Notes: a model not told the origin generated them from the sequence alone. A DNA stretch of 24,562 nt from Fimenecus sp051881435 (GCA_051881435.1 JBJEPW010000040.1:1-24562); one strand, 5' to 3'; shown: positions 8,745 to 15,942, counted from the stretch's first letter. A program made the numbers and translations.

Positions 8745-8894
8745 ATGGAAAGAATTAAGACAATAGAAACAAGAGACCTTAAAGAAAGCGCTGTTAAGGG
8801 CGGCTGCGGCGAATGCCAGACTTCCTGCCAGTCAGCTTGCAAGACCTCATGCGGCGTTGCAAATCAGCAGTGCGAAAACTGCGAAAGCAAATAA
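8745..8894 (+). CDS. scfA: SCIFF (six-cysteine-in-forty-five) ranthipeptide precursor
   Basis: A 49-residue peptide with the charged SCIFF leader (MERIKTIETRDLKESAVKGG) and a cysteine-rich core containing GCGECQTSCQSACKTSC. Cysteines are at 21, 24, 28, 32, 36, 43 and 46, one more than the six that name the family; the extra one is in the terminal CENC. The radical SAM maturase encoded next installs a thioether between a core cysteine and a downstream residue, making a ranthipeptide. In characterised SCIFF peptides, as I recall, the bond joins Cys32 to Thr37; residue 37 here is glycine. TTAGGAG lies 8 nt before the ATG. The mature product's role is unsettled in the literature; quorum-like signalling has been proposed. 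Identification of the family is firm. Confidence 0.95.
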   Translation: MERIKTIETRDLKESAVKGGCGECQTSCQSACKTSCGVANQQCENCESK

Positions 8895-8913
8895 GAATTA
8901 AAAATTATTGCTT

Positions 8914-8948
8914 AAAGCAGGTAATACACCTCGTATTACCTGTTTTTT
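8914..8948 (+). terminator. Terminator or attenuator between scfA and scfB
   Basis: A perfect 10-bp stem (CAGGTAATAC at 8918-8927, GTATTACCTG at 8933-8942) with a 5-nt loop is followed by six T residues; outer A residues can pair with the T tract. It sits between precursor and maturase, and no separate promoter is visible in the 20 nt that follow. It probably lets most transcripts end after scfA and a minority read into scfB. Confidence 0.88.
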
Positions 8949-8967
8949 ATTGAAATGAGTTGGATTT

Positions 8968-10341
8968 ATGGTACATCAATATAAATTAAACGGTTATAAC
9001 ATTGTCCTTGACACTTGCAGTGGCTCTGTTCACGCAGTTGACGAAATAGCCTATGATATTATTGAATTATACAAAGAAAAAAGCCCAGAGAAAATAGCAG
9101 ACTTTATCATAAACAAATATGCAGGCGAAAACATTACACCCGACGATGTTTTTGAATGTATTGAAGATGTAAAAGCGCTTGAAGAAAAAGGCAAGCTTTT
9201 TACACCCGATACATATGAAAACATGGCGTTTGATTTTAAAAACCGCAACACGGTTATTAAGGCATTATGCCTACATGTTGCCCACACCTGCAATCTCAAC
9301 TGTGAATACTGCTTTGCAAGTCAGGGTAAATATCACGGTGAAAGAGCTTTAATGAGCCTTGAAACAGGTAAAAGAGCGCTTGATTTTCTTATTGAAAATT
9401 CCGGCACACGGAGAAATCTTGAAGTTGACTTTTTCGGCGGAGAGCCTTTAATGAACTGGGAGGTTGTTAAAGGACTTGTGGCATATGCCCGTGAGCAGGA
9501 AAAGATACATAACAAAAATTTCCGCTTTACACTTACAACAAACGGAATACTTATTGACGACGATGTAATTGATTTCTGCAACAAAGAAATGAGCAATGTT
9601 GTTTTAAGCCTTGACGGCAGAAAAGAGGTACATGACAGACTGCGCAAGGATTACAAAGGCAGAGGCAGTTATGATATTATAGTACCTAAATTTCAGGAAT
9701 TTGTCCGCCGCAGAGGGGATAAAAGCTACTACATAAGGGGTACATTCACCCACGCCAACACGGATTTTACAAATGATATTTTCCATATGGCTGATTTAGG
9801 CTTTAAGGAACTGAGTATGGAGCCTGTTGTCTGTGCTCCCGACGACGCAAGTGCTTTGACTGAAAGCGATTTGCCTGTTCTTTTTGAGCAATATGAAATA
9901 CTTGCCAAAGAGATACTCAAACGGCAAAAGGAAGGCAACGGCTTTACATTTTATCACTATATGCTGGACCTTACTCACGGTCCCTGCATTTATAAGCGTA
10001 TTTCTGGCTGTGGCAGCGGTACGGAATATATGGCGGTTACCCCTGCGGGAGAGCTTTATCCCTGCCATCAGTTTGTAGGGGACAAAAAATACCTTTTGGG
10101 TAACATTTATGACGGAGTTACAAATAAAGAAATTCAAAATGAATTCAAGCTTTGCAACGCATATGCAAGAAAAGAGTGCGCCGACTGTTGGGCAAAGCTT
10201 TACTGTTCAGGCGGCTGTGCGGCAAACTCATACCACGCTTCGGGTAAAATCACGGGTATTTATGAATACGGCTGTGAGCTTTTCAAAAAGCGTATTGAAT
10301 GTGCAGTTATGATGAAGGTAGCGGAGCAATTCGATAACTGA
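8968..10341 (+). CDS. scfB: SCIFF radical SAM maturase
   Basis: A 457-residue radical SAM/SPASM enzyme that forms the thioether cross-link in the SCIFF peptide. The N-terminus (about 1-90, MVHQYKLNGYNIVLDTCSG) is the precursor-binding domain typical of this family. The SAM-binding cluster motif CNLNCEYC is at 108-115, and GGEP at 157-160 contacts SAM. The C-terminal SPASM region carries C340, C348, C366, C396, C404, C407, C413, C417, C436 and C445, enough for two auxiliary [4Fe-4S] clusters. A weak site (GAGTTGGA) precedes the ATG. The gene follows scfA and the hairpin at 8914-8948, the standard arrangement in Clostridia. Only 10 nt separate its stop from the decarboxylase gene. Confidence 0.97.
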   Translation: MVHQYKLNGYNIVLDTCSGSVHAVDEIAYDIIELYKEKSPEKIADFIINKYAGENITPDDVFECIEDVKALEEKGKLFTPDTYENMAFDFKNRNTVIKALCLHVAHTCNLNCEYCFASQGKYHGERALMSLETGKRALDFLIENSGTRRNLEVDFFGGEPLMNWEVVKGLVAYAREQEKIHNKNFRFTLTTNGILIDDDVIDFCNKEMSNVVLSLDGRKEVHDRLRKDYKGRGSYDIIVPKFQEFVRRRGDKSYYIRGTFTHANTDFTNDIFHMADLGFKELSMEPVVCAPDDASALTESDLPVLFEQYEILAKEILKRQKEGNGFTFYHYMLDLTHGPCIYKRISGCGSGTEYMAVTPAGELYPCHQFVGDKKYLLGNIYDGVTNKEIQNEFKLCNAYARKECADCWAKLYCSGGCAANSYHASGKITGIYEYGCELFKKRIECAVMMKVAEQFDN

Positions 10342-10351
10342 GGGGTATTTT

Positions 10352-11692
10352 ATGAACACGCCGATTGCTGATTTTGTAAAAAACTACACAAAGAGCAATT
10401 TTTCCCGACTGCATATGCCGGGGCATAAAGGTGTGTCCTTTCTTGGCTGTGAAAGCCTTGATATTACGGAAATAAAGGGTGCGGACGAGCTTTACAGCCC
10501 TTCGGGTATTATTCGTAAGAGCGAAAGTAATGCTTCAAAGCTTTTTAATACGGAAAAAACCGTATATTCAGCAGGCGGCTCGTCACAGAGCATAAATGCG
10601 ATGCTGTATCTTGCCTTTTTGCGTGCCGATAAAACGCAAAAGTCCTTTGTTTTGGCAGGCAGGAACGCTCATAAATCGTTTATATACGCTTTGGCAAAGC
10701 TTGATTGTGATGTTGAATGGCTTTATCCCCAAAACGAACACGGAATCTGCCGCTGTACCGTTACCGCGGACGCTCTCCGTCAACGGTTGAAAGAACTTAA
10801 ATACAAGCCATTTGCGGTATATATTACAAGTCCCGATTATTTAGGCGGGATTGCGGATATTGCGGGACTTTCGGCAGTTTGCAGAGCATATGACATTCCT
10901 CTGCTTGTTGACAACGCTCACGGCGCATATCTTGCTTTTACAGAAGAAAAAAATCACCCCATACTTATGGGCGCCGATATGTGCTGTGATTCCGCTCACA
11001 AAACCCTGCCTGTGCTCACAGGCGGCGGATATTTACATATTGCAAAGGGCGATAAGTACGGATTTTCAAAAGATGCTGTCAGGGCGATGGAGATTTTCGG
11101 ATCGACAAGCCCCTCATATCTGATATTACAATCTCTTGACCTGTGCAACAAATATATTGATGAAAAAATTCGGGAAGATATTGACCTTTGCCGCAAAAAA
11201 TGCGATGAAATACGCCTTATTATGGCTATGAAAGGTATTTCCGACATATCGGACGAGCCATTGAAGATTACGGCTGATTTTTCGGGTTGCACCTCCCCTC
11301 TCGGCGGTTTTTCCGAGTATTTCAGGTCCTATGGTATTGAGCCTGAATACGGTGACGGGGATTTTGTGGTTTTTATGGTCTCCACGTTTAATGGTACGGC
11401 TGATTTTGAAAAACTGAAAGAAGCTTTCAAAAATCTTACCGTTGAAATAAAAGCGGTGGGGAAGCCAATGATATTACAGCCTGCCGAAAAAGCAATGACG
11501 GTGCGTGAAGCCGTCTTTTCGCAGTGTGAAACAGTCAAGGCGGAAAATTCTCTGGGCAGAATTTGCGCAAGTCCCACCGTTTCTTGTCCTCCTGCCGTTC
11601 CCATCGCGGTAAGCGGCGAGGTTATAAACGAAAATCATATTCGGCTTTTTAAGCACTATAAAATATATAATATATCTGTGGTTCAGGGGTGA
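10352..11692 (+). CDS. Orn/Lys/Arg decarboxylase-family PLP enzyme
   Basis: A 446-residue fold-type I PLP enzyme of the short Orn/Lys/Arg decarboxylase branch (the Bacillus YaaO/SpeA type), expected to convert a basic amino acid to its diamine or to agmatine. It has HMPGHKG at 21-27 near the N-terminus, a stacking histidine H107 in GRNAHKS, D187 in VDNAHG to hold the pyridine nitrogen, and the Schiff-base lysine K217 in SAHKTLP. A smaller C-terminal domain follows from about 350. The substrate cannot be read from sequence. GAGGGG precedes the ATG 10 nt after scfB, so it is probably co-transcribed with the maturase; whether that has functional meaning is unknown. Confidence 0.9.
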   Translation: MNTPIADFVKNYTKSNFSRLHMPGHKGVSFLGCESLDITEIKGADELYSPSGIIRKSESNASKLFNTEKTVYSAGGSSQSINAMLYLAFLRADKTQKSFVLAGRNAHKSFIYALAKLDCDVEWLYPQNEHGICRCTVTADALRQRLKELKYKPFAVYITSPDYLGGIADIAGLSAVCRAYDIPLLVDNAHGAYLAFTEEKNHPILMGADMCCDSAHKTLPVLTGGGYLHIAKGDKYGFSKDAVRAMEIFGSTSPSYLILQSLDLCNKYIDEKIREDIDLCRKKCDEIRLIMAMKGISDISDEPLKITADFSGCTSPLGGFSEYFRSYGIEPEYGDGDFVVFMVSTFNGTADFEKLKEAFKNLTVEIKAVGKPMILQPAEKAMTVREAVFSQCETVKAENSLGRICASPTVSCPPAVPIAVSGEVINENHIRLFKHYKIYNISVVQG

Positions 11693-11697
11693 ATTTT

Positions 11698-12111
11698 ATG
11701 TGGCTTGTTTTTGCACTTCTTTCGGCAATTTTTGCCGCGCTCACATCAATACTTGCAAAGGTTGGCATTGACGGCGTGGGGTCCAATCTTGCAACGGCAA
11801 TACGCACCGTTGTGGTTGTTGCTATGTCATGGCTTATGGTTTTTGTGACCAATGAGCAAGCGGGAATTACCAACATCAGCAGAAAAAGCTGGCTGTTTTT
11901 AATTCTTTCGGGGCTTGCAACGGGGGCGTCGTGGCTTTGCTATTACAGAGCTTTGAAACTGGGCGATGTTACTAAGGTTGTACCCATTGACAAGCTCAGC
12001 GTTGTCTTCACAATGATTATGGCGTTCATTTTTCTTCATGAGGAATTCAACGCAAAATCAGTTATCGGAATACTGCTCCTTACGGCCGGTACCCTTGTTA
12101 TGGTGCTGTGA
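11698..12111 (+). CDS. Half-size EamA-family membrane protein
   Basis: A 137-residue hydrophobic protein corresponding to a single EamA (drug/metabolite transporter) repeat of about five membrane helices, ending in the typical VIGILLLTAGTLVMVL helix. It contains the recognisable WLCYYRALKLGDVTKVVPIDKLS block. Two-repeat EamA transporters are about 300 residues, so this one should work as a dimer. The frame can be opened at GTG 11689, overlapping the decarboxylase stop, but ATG 11698 is preferred because AGGGGTG lies 6 nt before it. Its position directly after a decarboxylase would suit an amine or amino-acid exporter; that is inference. No hairpin follows it before the tRNA promoter. Confidence 0.87.
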   Translation: MWLVFALLSAIFAALTSILAKVGIDGVGSNLATAIRTVVVVAMSWLMVFVTNEQAGITNISRKSWLFLILSGLATGASWLCYYRALKLGDVTKVVPIDKLSVVFTMIMAFIFLHEEFNAKSVIGILLLTAGTLVMVL

Positions 12112-12154
12112 ATTTAAACGATATACATAAATCTGATATTTTTTGAAAAAACTG

Positions 12155-12183
12155 TTGACTTTTTGCCGCCGTAATGGTAATAT
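12155..12183 (+). promoter_or_regulatory. Promoter of tRNA-Arg
   Basis: TTGACT at 12155-12160, a 17-bp spacer, TAATAT at 12178-12183, and the tRNA starting 24 nt further on. This gives the tRNA its own promoter, separate from the SCIFF operon upstream. Confidence 0.82.
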
Positions 12184-12207
12184 ATTTGGGCGACAAAAAG
12201 TAAATAT

Positions 12208-12284
12208 GCGCCGGTAGCTCAGCTGGATAGAGTGTTTGGCTACGAACCAAAAGGTCGGGGGTTCGAATCCCTTCCGGCGTGCCA
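12208..12284 (+). tRNA. tRNA-Arg (anticodon ACG)
   Basis: A full 77-nt cloverleaf can be drawn. The acceptor stem is GCGCCGG with CCGGCGT (first pair G-U), the D arm is GCTC-AGCTGGATA-GAGT, and the anticodon arm is TTTGG-CTACGAA-CCAAA with ACG at 12242-12244. The variable loop is AGGTC, the T loop is TTCGAAT, and the discriminator is G followed by an encoded CCA. The T stem ends in two G-U pairs, which is slightly weak. The A34 is expected to be converted to inosine by TadA so that CGU, CGC and CGA are read. Confidence 0.95.
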
Positions 12285-12322
12285 AAGCCCCAAAGGCATA
12301 AGTCTTTGGGGCTTTACTTTTT
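12284..12322 (+). terminator. tRNA-Arg terminator
   Basis: A 12-bp perfect stem (AAAGCCCCAAAG at 12284-12295, CTTTGGGGCTTT at 12304-12315), 8-nt loop and ACTTTTT. The stem begins on the terminal A of the tRNA's CCA, so the tRNA end must be freed by processing. Confidence 0.9.
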
Positions 12323-12423
12323 ACTTCTTCACTTTTCACTCTTCACTAAATTCGCCTTTGTGGCTTTGGAAGTAAAAAGTAATAGTGAAAAGTGAAAAAG
12401 TGTTCTGCAAGGCTTCGCCTTGC
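12316..12423. repeat. Inverted repeat of ACTTTTCACT type plus a small hairpin
   Basis: Two nested inverted repeats lie after the tRNA terminator: ACTTTTTACTTC (12316-12327) with GAAGTAAAAAGT (12369-12380), and CACTTTTCACT (12330-12340) with AGTGAAAAGTG (12384-12394). Next comes a compact hairpin, GCAAGGC/GCCTTGC around TTC (12407-12423). No coding potential is seen. The structure resembles a small non-coding repeat element; no transposase is present. Confidence 0.6.
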
Positions 12424-12457
12424 CTGCGTCGCACCGCTATTTTTACGGTAATTTTAC

Positions 12458-12646
12458 GGGCGATTCGTGAATCGCCCCTACTACCGTTCTCTGTGGGTGT
12501 GTATATGATTATGCGGGACGGTGTAGGGCACCGTCCCCTACAAGTTTTGTAAAATTTTATGATTTTGCTTGTAATGGCGGGACGACCTGCCCACCCGCAA
12601 TAAATTTTACAGTAATTTCAACGGCGGGAGCAAGCCCCCGCCCTAC
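12458..12646. repeat. Cluster of REP-like GC-rich palindromes ending in CCCTAC
   Basis: Non-coding stretch with successive palindromes in AT-rich DNA. The first is GGGCGATTC/GAATCGCCC (12458-12477). The second is GGGACGGTG/CACCGTCCC (12515-12537). The third is GGCGGG/CCCGCC (12623-12642). Each runs straight into CTAC, so the shared 3' border reads CCCTAC although the stems differ. A fourth, less regular GC block lies near 12577-12598. I see no gene here. The pattern resembles the REP/MITE-like intergenic palindromes common in Ruminococcaceae, and a relative occurs at 18822-18966. Confidence 0.65.
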
Positions 12647-12674
12647 CTCCGTTTTCGTAAAATGATATAATAAT

Positions 12675-12718
12675 AGGACGGTTCCGCTTCACTTTAACAG
12701 TCAGGAACCGTCCTTTTG
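12675..12718. terminator. Hairpin between tRNA region and antiporter gene
   Basis: An 11-bp perfect stem (AGGACGGTTCC at 12675-12685, GGAACCGTCCT at 12704-12714) with an 18-nt loop. It is followed by TTTT on the plus strand and by an ATTATTATA stretch on the minus strand. Its position 22 nt after the antiporter stop suits termination of that minus-strand gene, perhaps in both directions. Confidence 0.65.
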
Positions 12719-12736
12719 AATTTTGTTTTTGTAATT

Positions 12737-13759
12737 TTAAAACGGCAAATATCCGAAATTGGCATTAGTTACCAGAACAGCGACATAACCGATATATATG
12801 CAAACCATCAAAGCGCCCTGCCAACGGCTGAGTTTTTTGAAAATAAGCGTTGGGATAATTGCAATACAGATAACTAAAAGGCAAATGGGCATATCGAGGA
12901 AAGCTGACTGTTTGCCCACAGGAAGCGCACTTCCCGAAATGAAAGCGCAAATCGGCAAAATCATAGTAAGGTCAATAATATTTGCACCGATTATGTTACC
13001 GATAGACAAATCGGACTGTTTCTTTACAATAGCGGTAATTGTTGTAACAAGCTCCGGCAAAGATGTGCCCACAGCGATAATCGTTACGCCGATAATTGCC
13101 TCGGAAACACCAAGCTGTCTTGCGATAACCGTACCGTCGTCAACAAGAAGGTCTGCACCCACAACGATACCCAATGCGCCTATGATAAATTTAAAGATGT
13201 TTTTCAAAAGCTCCTTACCGTTCACATCCGGCTTACCGTCGCCGTCCTCATCAATAATGGAAGCTTTACCCGTGATGATATTTTCAATCATAAATACAGC
13301 GAAAATTGCCATCAGAATAATGCCCTGCCAGATTGACAGTCTCAAATTATATGAAAACACGCAAAGCCCTGCAACAGCAAGAATCATCAAGGTCCCCTTG
13401 AAGGCAATTTCTTTACGCTTGACAAGAGCGGGCATACACAAAACAGATATGCTCATTATTAAGCCCACATTTGCCGTAACCGAACCAACGGCGTTTCCCA
13501 CAGCCATATCGTTTTGCCCTTTTGTGGCGGCAATGGCGGAAACGAGCAGTTCCGGGAGCGTTGTTGCAAAGCTTACAACCGTTGCACCGATAACGAACTT
13601 AGGAATACCCGTTGCCTCCGCAATCCATGTAGCGGCGTCAACAAAAATATCTCCGCCCTTTACAATGAAAAACAAACCGAGCACAAACATAATGACAACA
13701 TATATCATATTGTCGCCGGCAATTCCCAAAAGGCCTGCAAGTGAGGATGAAATTTCCAT
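12737..13759 (-). CDS. Na+/Ca2+ exchanger family protein (YrbG-type)
   Basis: A 340-residue inner-membrane cation/Ca2+ exchanger of the CaCA superfamily that exports Ca2+ in exchange for Na+ (or K+/H+). It has about ten membrane helices in two inverted halves. The alpha repeats are GATVVSFATTLPEL at 58-71 with GNAVGSVTANVG after it, and GVTIIAVGTSLPEL at 224-237 with GNIIGANIIDL after it; the acidic residues of TTLPE and TSLPE are the ion ligands. The cytosolic loop between the halves contains an EF-hand-like segment (DEDGDGKPD, 170-178), which is unusual. Transcribed alone from the promoter at 13808-13836, with GGGGAA before the ATG. Confidence 0.94.
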   Translation of the reverse strand: MEISSSLAGLLGIAGDNMIYVVIMFVLGLFFIVKGGDIFVDAATWIAEATGIPKFVIGATVVSFATTLPELLVSAIAATKGQNDMAVGNAVGSVTANVGLIMSISVLCMPALVKRKEIAFKGTLMILAVAGLCVFSYNLRLSIWQGIILMAIFAVFMIENIITGKASIIDEDGDGKPDVNGKELLKNIFKFIIGALGIVVGADLLVDDGTVIARQLGVSEAIIGVTIIAVGTSLPELVTTITAIVKKQSDLSIGNIIGANIIDLTMILPICAFISGSALPVGKQSAFLDMPICLLVICIAIIPTLIFKKLSRWQGALMVCIYIGYVAVLVTNANFGYLPF

Positions 13760-13807
13760 TTTGTAATTCCCCTTTTGTTGAAAAAATTTATTCGCAAATT
13801 ACTGAAA

Positions 13808-13836
13808 ATTTTAACATATTGCAGTGAGAAAGTCAA
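13808..13836 (-). promoter_or_regulatory. Promoter of the antiporter gene
   Basis: Read on the minus strand: TTGACT (13836-13831), a 17-bp spacer, TAAAAT (13813-13808) with a TG just upstream of the -10. It lies about 50 nt before the antiporter ATG at 13759. Confidence 0.82.
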
Positions 13837-13865
13837 TACATAAGGTGATGAGAGTCTTGGACTGA

Positions 13866-13914
13866 ACTTAAAAATGAAAAACGGTAAAAAAGGGACTGTC
13901 CCCTTTTTACCGTT
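13866..13914 (-). terminator. Terminator of the YeiH-family gene
   Basis: A long, slightly imperfect hairpin with arms at 13881-13894 and 13900-13913 (ACGGTAAAAA core, GGGAC/GTCCC at the tip). On the minus strand it is followed by TTTTCATTTTT. It begins 16 nt after the stop of the YeiH-family gene. Confidence 0.8.
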
Positions 13915-13929
13915 TCATATTGCTTTGAA

Positions 13930-14955
13930 TTACAGTATTCCCATAAAATACTCAACTGCGATTGCTACAACAACCACAAGTGCGGAGATAATAAAGCCGT
14001 GGAGCATGGGTGCAAAGCCTGACTTTTTCATATCCTTAAAGCTTGTGTTAAGTCCGATAGCCGCAAGTGCGGACACCATTAGGAATTTGCTCACATCCTT
14101 CATTCCCGAAGAAACCGCCTGCGGAATTACGCCGAAGCTGTTGATTACCGCCAGGGCAAGAAAGCCCAGAATGAACCAGGGTATTATTTTTGTGAGTCCT
14201 AATTTTGCTTTTACAGCCTCACCGCCTGCCTCTTTGCGCTTAATACGGGCGTTTATGAGTGCAAATGCTATTACTGTGGGAATAATAGAAAGTGTACGGG
14301 TAAGTTTTACCATTGTTGCGAAGTCGCCTGCCGCCTCGGAAAATGCGTATCCTGCCGCTACAACGCTGGAGGTATCGTTTACCGCCGTACCTGCCCAAAG
14401 GCCGTATGCCATATCGGAAAGTCCCATAGCCTGTCCCATTATGGGGAAAAGCACTATCATTGCCATATCAAAAAGGAAGGTAGCGGACATTGCATATGCA
14501 ATATCGCTGTCGTCCGCATCAATTACGGGTGCGATTGCGGCAATTGCCGAGCCTCCGCAGATACCTGTTCCTGCTGAAATAAGATTTGAAAGCTTCCAGT
14601 TTATTTTCAGCGCTCTGCCTACAAAATAACCTACTCCGAAGCAGGTAAGCAAGGTAAACGCCATTACGCACAGTGACATTTTACCGACTTCAAGTACAAT
14701 TTTAATATTAAGGCTTGCGCCCAGCAGGATAATTGCGAATTTTAATATTTTTTTCGAGGTGAATTTTAAGCCTGCCGAAAAAGTATCGTTGGGTTTCCAA
14801 AAATGATTGATAATCATACCGATAAAAAGCGCAATTACCGACGCGCCTATAAGATGAATAGGCAAAAGGCTTTCAATAAGCTTTGCAACAGCGGCTATTA
14901 TCAGCGCCGCGGCAAAGCCGGGTATAAGTTTTCCTGTTTTTTTAATTGCTTCCAT
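13930..14955 (-). CDS. YeiH/UPF0324-family putative sulfate exporter
   Basis: A 341-residue membrane protein with about ten hydrophobic segments and the family signature GTGICGGSAIAAIAPVI in its middle. The family is annotated as putative sulfate/sulfite exporters. In Enterobacteria yeiH is divergent from the LysR gene yeiE, the same arrangement as here. The frame extends to an ATG at 14976, but ATG 14955 (MEAIKKTGK) is preferred because GAGGAGA lies 6 nt upstream, while no site precedes the longer start. No convincing -35 is seen, which fits a promoter that depends on the LysR activator. Confidence 0.9.
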   Translation of the reverse strand: MEAIKKTGKLIPGFAAALIIAAVAKLIESLLPIHLIGASVIALFIGMIINHFWKPNDTFSAGLKFTSKKILKFAIILLGASLNIKIVLEVGKMSLCVMAFTLLTCFGVGYFVGRALKINWKLSNLISAGTGICGGSAIAAIAPVIDADDSDIAYAMSATFLFDMAMIVLFPIMGQAMGLSDMAYGLWAGTAVNDTSSVVAAGYAFSEAAGDFATMVKLTRTLSIIPTVIAFALINARIKRKEAGGEAVKAKLGLTKIIPWFILGFLALAVINSFGVIPQAVSSGMKDVSKFLMVSALAAIGLNTSFKDMKKSGFAPMLHGFIISALVVVVAIAVEYFMGIL

Positions 14956-15035
14956 AATAATCTCCTCATTTCTCAACTTCCTCTTGATTTTACTACACTT
15001 TTATAATAAAATCTAATTATTGTTTACTATTAAAT

Positions 15036-15052
15036 GATAAATAATATTTATC
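15036..15052. promoter_or_regulatory. Candidate LysR operator
   Basis: A perfect 17-bp dyad, GATAAATA-A-TATTTATC, in the divergent intergenic region, containing the T-N11-A layout typical of LysR binding sites. It ends one base before the AAGGAG of the LysR gene, so binding there could block its own expression (autoregulation) while activating the transporter gene on the other strand. The role is inferred from position and symmetry. Confidence 0.6.
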
Positions 15053-15064
15053 AAGGAGCACATT

Positions 15065-15919
15065 ATGATTGATACTAGACTGAAAACCTTTTTAACGCTG
15101 TGTGATATGATGAACTACCGTCAAACCGCAGAAAAACTTAATATGACTCAGCCTGCTGTTACCCAGCATATACATTATCTCGAAAACTTATACGGATGCA
15201 AGCTGTTTATTTATGACAGGAGAAGCCTTAAAATGACATCGGGAGCCCAAATTCTGAAAAAGTATGCGGAAAATGTGCTGTATCAGGAAAAAAAGCTTAA
15301 AACCGAGCTTGCAAAAAAAGAGGGAGTAAGCCTTACCGTGGGAGCGACAAAAACCGTTGGTGAATATGTTATTGCGGAGCATGTATCACGGTTTTTGGAA
15401 GAACCCAAAAACAGCATTTGTGTAAAAATAGAAAATACGGAAAATCTAATTGTCGCTTTATCTGAGGGAAAGATTGATTTTGCGCTGATTGAGGGCTTTT
15501 TTGACCGAAGCAGATTTTCTTCCCGTCTTTACCGTGAGGAGCCGTTCGTAGGGCTCTGCGGTAAAGCTCACTCATTTGCCGACCGTACCGTATCTCTTGA
15601 CGATATTCGGAATGAAAACCTTATTTTGCGGGAGGAAGGCAGCGGAACAAGAAAAATTCTTGAACAGCTCCTTTACGAGCACAGTCACTCCTTTGCCGAT
15701 TTTAAACGCATAACAACCGTAAGCAGTTTCGGGCTTATTACAAAGCTTTTGGAAAAGAACAACTGCATTACTTTCGCATACCGTGCCGTTAAAGGCGACA
15801 GTAACGCTCTCGCCGAATTCCGAGTTGACGGATTTTCGGTATCCCGCGAATTCAATTATGTTTATCTTGACACGCCTTTTTCACAATATGCCGTGGAATA
15901 TTTTGACAGCTATAAATAA
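15065..15919 (+). CDS. LysR-family transcriptional regulator
   Basis: A 284-residue LTTR. The N-terminal winged helix-turn-helix covers about 1-60 (NYRQTAEKLNMTQPAVTQHI contains the recognition helix), followed by a linker helix and a two-lobed effector-binding domain from about 87 to the end. It is divergent from the YeiH-family transporter gene, and LTTRs generally control their divergent neighbour, so it probably regulates that gene in response to a sulfur compound or another small anion. AAGGAG lies 6 nt before the ATG. The effector cannot be told from sequence. Confidence 0.93.
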   Translation: MIDTRLKTFLTLCDMMNYRQTAEKLNMTQPAVTQHIHYLENLYGCKLFIYDRRSLKMTSGAQILKKYAENVLYQEKKLKTELAKKEGVSLTVGATKTVGEYVIAEHVSRFLEEPKNSICVKIENTENLIVALSEGKIDFALIEGFFDRSRFSSRLYREEPFVGLCGKAHSFADRTVSLDDIRNENLILREEGSGTRKILEQLLYEHSHSFADFKRITTVSSFGLITKLLEKNNCITFAYRAVKGDSNALAEFRVDGFSVSREFNYVYLDTPFSQYAVEYFDSYK

Positions 15920-15942
15920 TATTCAACGCCCCTCCCCTTTCA

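Noticed and set aside
12058..12339. A 93-codon minus-strand frame over the tRNA
   Set aside because: It is antisense to the tRNA-Arg and the end of the EamA gene; tRNA antisense frames commonly open by chance.
12458..12646. Possible CRISPR array in the palindrome-rich region
   Set aside because: The repeated units do not share one sequence, spacing is irregular and no cas gene is present; palindromes with a common border fit better.
12798..13766. A 322-codon plus-strand reading frame opposite the Na+/Ca2+ exchanger
   Set aside because: It is the antisense shadow of a clear exchanger gene with both alpha repeats; its translation has no recognisable domain and it lacks a ribosome binding site.
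13874..14629. A 251-codon plus-strand reading frame opposite the YeiH-family gene
   Set aside because: Antisense shadow of a membrane protein gene; it starts inside that gene's terminator hairpin and has low-complexity Ala/Ser/Ile composition.
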